A DNA stretch of 64,000 nt from QHXW01 sp963768075 (GTDB taxonomy: Bacteria; Acidobacteriota; Terriglobia; Bryobacterales; Bryobacteraceae): assembly GCA_963768075.1 (NCBI GenBank), contig CAVYHD010000050.1, positions 124,001-188,000 on the forward strand, written 5' to 3'. Shown here in pieces: positions 35,041-43,392 of the stretch (positions are counted from its first letter, which is position 1; the number at the start of each line of letters is the position of its first letter). The notes beneath the pieces are model-generated. The model searched no databases. It was not told the origin of the DNA and saw only the letters and a program-made list of their open reading frames with translations. A program made the position numbers and the translations under genes.

Positions 35041-38000
35041 ATGCATCGGAATAATGATCAGAGCCGTTACATGGTTGGCCTCGACGTGGGATCGACGACC
35101 GTCAAAGCCGTTGTGGTTGAGCGCGAAACCGACCAGATCGTCTGGCGGGACTACCAGCGGCACGAAACCAAGCAGCCCGAGAAAGTGTTGGAGTTTCTCC
35201 GGCGCATGGAGGCGGACGCGCACATCAGCCCCCGCGATACTCGGGTCTTCATGACTGGATCGGGCGGCGGAACGCTGGCCGAGTTGATTGGCGCGAAGTT
35301 TGTCCAAGAGGTCACAGCGGTTTCGCTCGCGGTGGAAAAACTTCATCCGGAAGTTTACTCCGTGATCGAACTGGGCGGGCAGGACGCCAAGATCATCGTC
35401 TTCAAGGCGGATGCCGACAGCGGGCGGAAGAAAAAGATCCCGTCTATGAACGACAAGTGCGCCGGCGGCACCGGAGCGGTGATCGACAAGATCAACGCCA
35501 AGCTGAAGATTCCGGCGGAAGAACTGTGCCAGCAACGCTATCACGGAATTAAGCTGCACAAAGTGGCGGGAAAGTGCGGTGTTTTCGCCGAGACGGACGT
35601 GAACGGCCTGCAAAAGGAGGGTACGCCGCCCGACGAGTTGATGGCCTCTCTGTTTGAGGCGATTGTGCTTCAAAACCTGACGGTGCTGACCCGCGGGCAT
35701 ACGCTGAAGCCGCACGTTCTGCTGCTGGGCGGTCCGAATTCGTTCATCCGCGGGATGCGCGAGGCCTGGCAGGCGAACATCCCAAAGATGTGGCGCGACC
35801 GTAAAGTGGAAATCCCCGAGGGTGCGAAGCCGGAAGATCTGATCAAGGTTCCCGAGAACGCGCAATATTTCGCGGCGCTTGGGTCGGTGGAATTCGGAAA
35901 AGATGAAGATGAATGCGTCGGCTGCTATCGCGGCACAGAAGCGCTGATCCGGTACATGGAGGTCGGGCGCCAGGAGGAGAAGGCGAAGTCAGGCGCCGGC
36001 GGGTTGGTGAAATCGTCCGACGAGCTGGACTCCTTTAAAGAAAAGTACCGCCGCAAGAAATTTGTCCCGGCAACGTTCCAGCGTGGCACAACCATTGGCG
36101 GGTTCGTGGGCGTGGACGGCGGATCCACTTCGACGAAAGCTGTGCTGCTCGACGAAAAAGGCGACATCCTTTGCAAAGTTTATCAGCTCTCGAACGGCAA
36201 TCCGATCCAAGACACGATCGACATGTTCGAAGGGTTGCGCAAGCAGGTGGAAGAGCAGGGTGCGCACCTGAATGTACTGGGGGTGGGCACGACCGGATAC
36301 GCGAAGGACATTCTCAAAGACGTGCTCAAGGCGGACGTGGCGCTGGTCGAGACCGTGGCGCACACCGAATCGGCCATGAAGTTCTACGACGATCCGCACG
36401 TGATTGTCGACGTAGGCGGTCAGGACATTAAGCTGATCGTGCTCAAGGACGGGCGCGTGAAAGATTTCAAGCTGAACACGCAGTGTTCGGCGGGCAACGG
36501 ATACTTCCTGCAATCGACGGTGGAAGGCTTTGGCTTGAAAGTGGAGCAATATTCCGACCTGGCATTCTCGGCACAGGCGATGCCGGTGTTCGGCTACGGT
36601 TGCGCGGTGTTCATGCAGTCAGACATCGTCAACTTCCAGCGCCAGGGTTGGAGGGCGGAGGAGATACTGGCGGGCCTGGCGGCCGTGCTCCCGAAGAACG
36701 TTTTCCTCTACGTGGCCAGCATTCCCAATCTCGCGGCGCTGGGATCTCGCTTCGTTTTGCAGGGAGGCACGCAGAACAATCTGGCGGTGGTGAAGGCGGA
36801 AGTGGATTTTATCCGCTCCAGCTTCCGGGCCGCCGGCAAGCAGCCCGAGGTGATCGTCCACGAGCATTGCGGGGAATCCGGCGCGATTGGCGCGGCCGTC
36901 GAAGCGCTCCGGCTGGGACGCAACGGAAAGCAGACGACGTTCATCGGCCTCGATGCCGTGCGCAACATCAGTTACCGGAGCACGCGCAATGAGGACACGC
37001 GCTGTAATTTCTGCAAGAACAATTGTCTGCGCACGTTCATCGACATCAACACCGGCGGGACGGAGTTCATTCCCCTTAAGAAAATTACGAAGGTGCCGCT
37101 ACGTGCGGGTGAGCAACGCCTAATCATCGCAACCTGCGAGAAGGGCACGGTCGAGGACGTCAACGATATGAAGGAGATCAAGGCCGGCCTCGACGAGAAA
37201 AAGAACGCATATCCTAACTTCGTCGATATGGCCGCGCACGAAGTGTTCCGATCACGCAATCCAAAGGTAGTTGCCGACCCGATCCCTTCGCGCGCCTGGA
37301 CCAAAGCCGCGCGCGAGCGCGTCGAGTTGATGAAGAACCGCAAGAACCTCAAGATCGGGCTGCCGCGCGTGCTGAACATGTACAGCCACGCGCCGCTGTT
37401 CAGCGCGTATCTGGAGAGCCTGGGAGTTCCAGCGGAGAGCATCGTGTATTCGGATTACACGAGCGGCGAGTTGTACCGCGCGGGATCGAGCCGCGGCGCC
37501 ATCGATCCGTGCTTTCCGGCGAAAATCGGCATCGCGCACGTCCACAACCTGATCGCCATCAAAGGTGCGCGGCGGCAGTTCAACGTGATCTTCTTCCCGA
37601 TGTTCGACGTCCTGACGTCGCCCCTGTTCAACATCGTGGCGGCGAACGCGTGCCCAACGGTCACGGCGACTCCGGAAACCGTGAAGGCGGCATATACGAA
37701 GGAGACCGACGTGTTCGCCGAACACGGCATCACGTATCTGGATCCGATCGTAAACTTGCAGGACCGGAGGCTCTTCGCGCACCAGATGTTCACGGCGTGG
37801 AAGAACATTCTCGGGTTGTCGGAGGAGGAGAGCGCGCGCGCTATCGACGTGGGTTTCGCGGCGCTCAAGGATTATGAGACGGGTATCCAGAAGCGGGCGC
37901 GCGAGGTTCTGGATGAACTGGAGCGCGAAGACCGCATCGGTATTGTGATGCTGGGGCGGGTGTATCACCACGATCCGGGTCTGAATCACGAGATTTTGGA

Positions 38001-38526
38001 GGAGTTCCAGAAGCTTGGCTATCCGATCTTTTCGCAGAGCACGCTGCCGCTTGATCCGGATATCCTGGAACGCTTGTTCGCCGAGGATGTGCGGGCTGGG
38101 CTGATCAAACATCCACTCGAGATCCAAGACGTCTGGAAGAATTCCTATTCATGTAGCACGAACCATAAGGTTTGGGCGGCGAAGTTCACGGCACGGCATC
38201 CCAACCTCGTTGCGCTCGAGATGTCCAGTTTCAAGTGCGGCCACGACGCGCCGATCTACGGCGTGATCGAGGGCATCATCGAGAAGTCGGGGACGCCCTA
38301 TTTCTGCTTTAAGGACCTGGATGAGAACAAGCCAAGCGGCTCGATCCGGATCCGCGTCGAGACCATCGATTACTTCCTGCGGCGGTATCGCGAGGATGTG
38401 ATCAAAAAGAGCGCGGCCGCCCGCGAGGTTGAAACCCGCCTCGTGGAGTACGAGCGGAAGTTACGCGCGGAGATGGGCGGCGGGGCGCCCGCCGAAGAGC
38501 ACGATCGGGAGTTGCAGTTGGCGTAG
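35041..38526 (+). CDS. Large acyl-CoA dehydratase activase (two BadF/BcrA ATPase domains plus DUF2229)
   Basis: 1,161 residues. Two ASKHA ATPase modules: first at about 10-300 (GLDVGSTTVKAVVV, TGSGGG, NDKCAGGTG at about 140, GKCGVFAETDV at about 178) and second at about 355-620 (GVDGGSTSTKA, NTQCSAGNGYF at about 480, FGYGCAVF at about 517). The paired Cys of each module would hold the bridging [4Fe-4S] cluster of an archerase. Then a CxxCxxxC motif (CNFCKNNC, about 654) and a DUF2229/HgdB-like part (IDPCFPAKIG about 820, NACPTVTATPE about 868). ATP-driven electron injection into the HgdB-like partner encoded upstream. A terminator follows. Confidence 0.92.
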   Translation: MHRNNDQSRYMVGLDVGSTTVKAVVVERETDQIVWRDYQRHETKQPEKVLEFLRRMEADAHISPRDTRVFMTGSGGGTLAELIGAKFVQEVTAVSLAVEKLHPEVYSVIELGGQDAKIIVFKADADSGRKKKIPSMNDKCAGGTGAVIDKINAKLKIPAEELCQQRYHGIKLHKVAGKCGVFAETDVNGLQKEGTPPDELMASLFEAIVLQNLTVLTRGHTLKPHVLLLGGPNSFIRGMREAWQANIPKMWRDRKVEIPEGAKPEDLIKVPENAQYFAALGSVEFGKDEDECVGCYRGTEALIRYMEVGRQEEKAKSGAGGLVKSSDELDSFKEKYRRKKFVPATFQRGTTIGGFVGVDGGSTSTKAVLLDEKGDILCKVYQLSNGNPIQDTIDMFEGLRKQVEEQGAHLNVLGVGTTGYAKDILKDVLKADVALVETVAHTESAMKFYDDPHVIVDVGGQDIKLIVLKDGRVKDFKLNTQCSAGNGYFLQSTVEGFGLKVEQYSDLAFSAQAMPVFGYGCAVFMQSDIVNFQRQGWRAEEILAGLAAVLPKNVFLYVASIPNLAALGSRFVLQGGTQNNLAVVKAEVDFIRSSFRAAGKQPEVIVHEHCGESGAIGAAVEALRLGRNGKQTTFIGLDAVRNISYRSTRNEDTRCNFCKNNCLRTFIDINTGGTEFIPLKKITKVPLRAGEQRLIIATCEKGTVEDVNDMKEIKAGLDEKKNAYPNFVDMAAHEVFRSRNPKVVADPIPSRAWTKAARERVELMKNRKNLKIGLPRVLNMYSHAPLFSAYLESLGVPAESIVYSDYTSGELYRAGSSRGAIDPCFPAKIGIAHVHNLIAIKGARRQFNVIFFPMFDVLTSPLFNIVAANACPTVTATPETVKAAYTKETDVFAEHGITYLDPIVNLQDRRLFAHQMFTAWKNILGLSEEESARAIDVGFAALKDYETGIQKRAREVLDELEREDRIGIVMLGRVYHHDPGLNHEILEEFQKLGYPIFSQSTLPLDPDILERLFAEDVRAGLIKHPLEIQDVWKNSYSCSTNHKVWAAKFTARHPNLVALEMSSFKCGHDAPIYGVIEGIIEKSGTPYFCFKDLDENKPSGSIRIRVETIDYFLRRYREDVIKKSAAAREVETRLVEYERKLRAEMGGGAPAEEHDRELQLA

Positions 38527-38538
38527 GGCGCTAAGAAT

Positions 38539-38568
38539 GCGGGCACGTCCCAGGAGCCCGCTTCTTTT
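38539..38568 (+). terminator. Rho-independent terminator after the activase gene
   Basis: GCGGGC and GCCCGC pair around an 11-nt loop, followed by TTCTTTT. It starts 12 nt after the activase stop and marks the end of the operon. Confidence 0.75.
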
Positions 38569-38571
38569 ACG

Positions 38572-38662
38572 TAAGTTATTGAAAATATTGGTCGGGGCGA
38601 GTGGATTCGAACCACCGACCTCCTGGTCCCGAACAACGAACGCAAGAAGAATCAATAACTTA
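38572..38662. repeat. 11-bp inverted repeat framing the tRNA fragment
   Basis: TAAGTTATTGA at 38572-38582 and its exact reverse complement TCAATAACTTA at 38652-38662 enclose the 45-bp tRNA-Pro 3' half, almost symmetrically (6 bp on the left, 18 bp on the right). Such arms are common around integrase crossover sites. Confidence 0.6.
38589..38633 (-). other. 3' half of tRNA-Pro(GGG): probable attachment site scar
   Basis: On the minus strand, 45 nt run from the anticodon loop TTCGGGA through CCAGG, a 5-nt variable region, a complete T arm GGTGG-TTCGAAT-CCACT, the acceptor strand CGCCCCG, A and an encoded CCA. The 5' half is missing: the bases before the loop read CGTTG where CCTGG would be needed to close the anticodon stem. 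Loop-to-CCA duplication is the standard product of tyrosine-integrase insertion into a tRNA gene. In this orientation the chromosome lies to the left and the inserted DNA to the right, with an intact tRNA-Pro expected beyond 64,000. No integrase gene is visible beside it. Confidence 0.75.
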
Positions 38663-38923
38663 GCTGTGGGCACACCGATTGTGATCCAATGCTATTGGCT
38701 ACTTGTTTTCAGCGATTTACGATCGCCTGTCACAGTAGCGCGCGCAACCGTGAGCAACGCTTCTATGTAAAGCGTGGGTACAATATTGGGCACAGCCCCG
38801 GTGGGGTGAACCCTTCCACTGGCACAAACCGCAATTGGCACACTTGCTGTGTCATCGGCATCGAACCACTCGCTACGCCAATAACCGCAGTGGACACCCC
38901 AAAATCGCTGCGCAACCCGCCGT

Positions 38924-39961
38924 CTACTTACCCACAACGAGAATTGAAAAGGAATCCGGCACCATCTCACCTCGACTTCGCCTTCCCGAAGGTGGAGGCG
39001 TTGGGGGCGGTGTGAACTGAGCTGCGATCAGCAGAATCTGGTTCGACTTACTGTCCAAGGTCAGAGTCTTGGCGCTGGTCATCGTCTGTACCGTCTGCTC
39101 CACGGCGAAGCTCGTTGGGCTGTTTTCCTTGATAACAGTCAGCGTACCATCGCCCTGCGAGCTGAACGCTTCCATGGTATTCGGGTCAAACACCGCGCCA
39201 TCCACACCTTTGCCGATCGGCAGCGTGGCAAGGATCCTGCCGTTGTCCGCGTTGAGAATTACCATCGTCGCCGGCTCGTGGCAAGCGGCGAAGAGAATGT
39301 GATTCTCTACGTCAAAGGCGAGCCCGCCGGGCCCGCCACCCTTTCCAGCGAGGTCGTAATTGGTCGTTGTCTTTAGGGTCTTGGCGTCTACGACCGCAAT
39401 TTTGTCCTTGTCTTCAAGATCGACATACAAATGGCCCTTGCCGTCGCTCACGGCTTGCTCCGGCGCACCGCCGAGATCCACCGTACCGACAACGGAACCA
39501 TCCGCCGCGTTGATCACGGTCGCGTTGGGCGCGCGATGGCTGAACACCCAGACTCGCCCGTTAAAGGGATCAAAGAGAATACCGTCCGGGCCGCCGTCCA
39601 CATCAATGGTCTTGATGGTCGCCAAGGTCTTGGTATCCCACATCACGACGGGCTTGCTGCTCCCGAATCCGAGATTCGACTTAGAATCGACAGCGGCTCC
39701 ACGTGCGTTGGCATTTGAGATTTCGCCAGCGAACTCCAGCGGATCGAGATTGAAGACCGTGATTCGCGGAGAAGTGCCAGTGCGCGGAATGTACAACCGG
39801 CGTCCGATGTCGTCAGCATAGACATAATCGAAACCGCCAACGCCGCCAACTTTGACTGTTTTGAGTACCTTATAAGGCCCCGTGCTTGGAGCCTGCTGGG
39901 CCAGTCCGACGAGCGTTGAAACAGCGATTCCCACTGCATAAGTCAGCCAAGATCGTCGCAT
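38924..39961 (-). CDS. Exported YVTN-type beta-propeller protein
   Basis: 345 residues, signal peptide MRRSWLTYAVGIAVSTLVGL. Seven blades of the YVTN/surface-layer propeller type, e.g. NGRVWVFSHRAPNATVINAA, LYVDLEDKDKIAVVDAKT, ILFAACHEPATMVILNAD. Probably periplasmic and protein- or ligand-binding. A second, decayed gene of this type lies at 52574-53573. First complete gene right of the tRNA scar; 291 bp between them hold no clear gene. Confidence 0.87.
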   Translation of the reverse strand: MRRSWLTYAVGIAVSTLVGLAQQAPSTGPYKVLKTVKVGGVGGFDYVYADDIGRRLYIPRTGTSPRITVFNLDPLEFAGEISNANARGAAVDSKSNLGFGSSKPVVMWDTKTLATIKTIDVDGGPDGILFDPFNGRVWVFSHRAPNATVINAADGSVVGTVDLGGAPEQAVSDGKGHLYVDLEDKDKIAVVDAKTLKTTTNYDLAGKGGGPGGLAFDVENHILFAACHEPATMVILNADNGRILATLPIGKGVDGAVFDPNTMEAFSSQGDGTLTVIKENSPTSFAVEQTVQTMTSAKTLTLDSKSNQILLIAAQFTPPPTPPPSGRRSRGEMVPDSFSILVVGK

Positions 39962-40207
39962 GAAACGCCTCTCTCGATGTCATGTGTTGCACTCCAGCCC
40001 TCGCCGGGTTGATGTGTCGAACCCATATTGTGCATCATGATAGATGAACACACGATGAATCGATCGAGCAAAACGGAAGATCGCAGCGTTTATCCAGGCT
40101 CTGCTCGACGACTGCTTTAGCTCGCGGCCGTGCATTGTCTCTAGCACATCGAAATTGGCCCAAGTCCGTGTCTCTTCGACGCATTACCTGTAACATCGAA
40201 TGCTGAA

Positions 40208-41706
40208 CTACTTGGAGATCCGGAAGGAATCGACGGTCTGGCCGGTCTCCGAAACCTGCTTCAGGCGGAAAGTTTTCCCCGCTATATCTATCACGCTCAA
40301 CGAATGGACCTGGGAGATGAACTTGTCGGTGAATGCCTGCCAACTGGCCGGATCGGTCTGCTGTTCGGGATTGTAGAGCTCCGCTCCGCCGGCGCCACTC
40401 ACGATGTAAATCACGCCGTGCAGGTTTCGCTTTTGCTCCATCGCCAAAAGTCTTGTCAAGCTTCCAGTCGCCTGCCACTTCACCTTTGGGGCCCGCCGGA
40501 GAGCTGTCCGGCTGCGTTGCGGGAACGAATGTGAGCGGAAAGCTGCGCTGGTAATTGTGAACGTGTCCCGCGAACACAATATCCACATGTCCCGCCTCGA
40601 AGATCGGCGAGAGCGGCCTCATCTGTTGTTCGGTGAAATGCTCCTTGGACGAGTTGAACCCCGGCTGATGGAACGCCACGAAGCGCCACATGGCTGACTG
40701 GGCCGCGGCCAGGTCTTTCGTCAACCATTCGCGCAAGAAGGGGTTGCTCCAGTCCATGTACTTATTCGCGTCGAGGACTGTCCAGTGGCTGTTGCCGTAA
40801 TCGAAGGAAAAGTTGGCCATGCGTGGGTAACGCGGATCCCGGCGCCGGCAAGAAAAATGGGTTGTGCGGCGGTACTGCCGGTGAGCGTGTGCGCTGGCGT
40901 TCGCGGCTCCCGGCGGCGCGATCGGTCCGTTCAGCGGCTGGTCCCAATACAGAAAATATGCCAGCGCATCCGGAAAGCGCGAATAGTTGGCCAGCGCCGT
41001 ATCGTGGTTTCCTGGCGCCGCGATAAACGGTACCGAACGCAATAGTGGAGCGCCGTTCACCGGGGAGGGCTCGTCAGCGTTGTAGCTCGGGAAGAACCTC
41101 GTACGATATTCACTGATTCGTCCGGATCCATAAACGATGTCGCCCGGAATGAAAATGAAGTCCGGCTTGGCGAGATATGCCTGGTACGCAATGGCGTTCT
41201 CGGACGGCGTCCCTTGGCCGCAATCTCCAAAGAGCGCCAGGCGGAAGGGTTGGCCGGCAGATTTGCGGGCGCGTGCCACAGCATCGAATACCGGCTTGCC
41301 GGCCTTCAACACTCGGTAGTGAAACTCTTGGCCGGGAACCAGGTTGGTCAGCCGTGCCCGGTATACGAGGTGCGGCTCTATCGCAGCAGATGCTGGAGCA
41401 TCTTTCTTGGCGCCATTCTTGCCGGCGATAGCGGGTTCGCCGGCTGGAGCCGAGACAACTTGTGAGTGGACCTCGCCGGTGCTACGCCACGTCGGAATCC
41501 TTGGATGTCCGCACCTCGACGTCCCACTTTTCAGGGACATTTTCGGTGTGCCAGATCAGCACCAGGCTCTCGGACGCAGATAGTTTGGGTGCGTCACCCA
41601 GTTGCAGGTAAGGCTTCTCCAGAAAGGGATCCGGACTGGGCAGAGTCTGACTCGATAGCAGCGCGGTGGCCAGCAGCGAAGCCGGCCCCAGAATAAGCTT
41701 TGACAT
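40208..41706 (-). pseudogene. Secreted calcineurin-like metallophosphoesterase, purple acid phosphatase type (two frameshifts)
   Basis: About 500 residues over three frames. Signal peptide part 41706-41482 (MSKLILGPASLLATALLSSQ), main part to about 40450 and C-terminus to 40208 (GVIYIVSGAGGAELYNPEQQ). Metal-site blocks in order: FGDCGQGT, PGDIVYGSG, GNHDTA, AFHQPGF, AGHVHNYQR, all as in PAP-like phosphoesterases with an N-terminal fibronectin-like domain. Breaks lie near 41490 and 40440. All catalytic blocks are in one frame, so either a sequencing error or a recent loss. Confidence 0.82.
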
Positions 41707-41908
41707 GCATGAAAATTATGAACTGCCGTAGATCTCAGTATAGTGACAGCAGGCGTCTCGAACAGACCAGATTCAACAGGCGCGCAAAAGTGGGCCGTTT
41801 CATAAGGTTGTCTTAACACTTCAATGCTTGTTGGCGCCCGAGCAGCGTCAAGTGTGATGGAATAAGGCCATCGAAGACCTTCATCAGAGCTCGGCTCGCG
41901 GCCCGCAA

Positions 41909-43295
41909 CTCACACGCCGCGCATTCGTCTCCGGCGTGGCCGGAGCGGGCCTTCTGTGCCGCACAAGATCGAGGTAGCAAGGTCCGATCGAATCGCCCGC
42001 CCGATGTCACTCTGAGTATCGAGCGAGCGCGGATCGATGTTGCGCCCGGACACACAATCACGACCGCGACTTACAACGGAACCTCGCCGGGCCCGCTGAT
42101 CCGCATGAGGGAAGGGGTCCCTGCCACCGTTGATATCATCAATCGCACCGGCGTGCCGGAGTACGTGCACTGGCACGGATTCGAAATACCGCCGGAGCTG
42201 GATGGAACGGAGGAAGAGGGCAGTCTGGCGGTTCCGGCGGGTGGCCGCCTCCAGTACGAGATTACGCCGATCCAGGCCGGCTCCCGCTACGTGCACTCCC
42301 ACGCCATGACCATGAACGATCTGTCGCGTGGCGTCTACAGCGGCCAGTTCACGTTCGTCTACGTGGAGCCCAAGCGAAATCCCGGCCGCTACGATCAGGA
42401 GATCTTTCTCTCCACGCACGAGTGGGAGCCGCGATTGATGATGGAGCTAGACGATGAGAGCGCCGAGGAGGACGGGGACGAAACGGAGCAGAGATCCATG
42501 GAGATTGGATATGGAGTGCGCTCGATCAATGGAAAAGCTCTGGGCCACGGCGAGCCGCTGCAGGTGAAGCAAGGGCAGCGAATCCTGTTTCACGTCCTGA
42601 ATGCAAGCGCAACGGAAAACGTTCAGTTGCATTTGCCGGGGCACAAGTTTTACGTCGTCGCGTTGGATGGCAATCCGGTGCCGCGTCCCGGCTGTGTGAG
42701 TGTGCTCGAACTCGGGCGTAGGAGAGCGCGTGGACGCCTTGGTCGAGATGAACAATCCGGGCGTGTGGATTTTCGGCTCCGTCGCAGACAGCGTGCGACG
42801 AAGTGGAATGGGCGTCCGGCTGGAATATGCGATACAGGCAAGGCGAGCCGCAGTACGCTCCCCCCGGCGACGCGCCCTGGGACTATCTACGCTTCGGCCG
42901 GCCGCAGGAGAGTCCGAAGCCGGATGAAGTCATTCCGATGCGGATTCTGAGAGTCGCTCCCGGCGAGCATGGTATGGAGAGATGGTCGATAAACGGTCAC
43001 ATCTACAGTGATGCGGGACGAACCAAAGATTTTGAGCCGCGGGAGGCGATATCGGCTGGCCTTCAACAACCGCACGCCTGAGGCTCATCCGCTGCACCTG
43101 CATCGCTATACCTTCGAACTGGTCCGGATCGGCGCAAATGCAACCGCGGGAGTGAAGAAGGATGTCATCACGCTGCAGCCGTATCAGACGGCGGAGGTAG
43201 ACTTCGTCCCACGGGAAGCGGGATTGGCGTTATTCCATTGCCATCAGCAAATGCATATGGAGATGGGTTTCAAGCGTCTATTCCGGGTCATCTAG
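41909..43295 (+). pseudogene. Multicopper oxidase, broken by several frameshifts
   Basis: About 460 residues scattered over several frames, no clear start codon. A Tat-like lead (TRRAFVSGVAGAGLL) at 41912 is followed by a stop; the body runs from about 41995. Copper motifs are recognisable: HWHGFEIP (about 42171), HSHAM (about 42298), HPLHLHRYTFEL (about 43087), FHCHQQMHMEMGF (about 43237). Breaks lie near 41975, 42710, 42810 and 43020. The enzyme would oxidise phenols or metal ions in the periplasm. Confidence 0.82.
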
Positions 43296-43392
43296 AGGGT
43301 GACAGCAAGTCCAGCAATTCGTAACTGTCCGGTAACCGAGCTAACCGAAGTGGCAAATTCAGCCATCCTTGCTCCGCTTAGAAATCAGCAAC

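Noticed and set aside
38461..38673. 70-residue minus-strand ORF over the tRNA fragment
   Set aside because: It reads through the tRNA 3' half, which always gives a similar peptide (QEVGGSNPLAPT); not a gene.
38690..38920. Possible integrase remnant next to the tRNA scar
   Set aside because: Neither strand shows the Arg-His-Arg-Tyr catalytic motifs or any integrase-like stretch.
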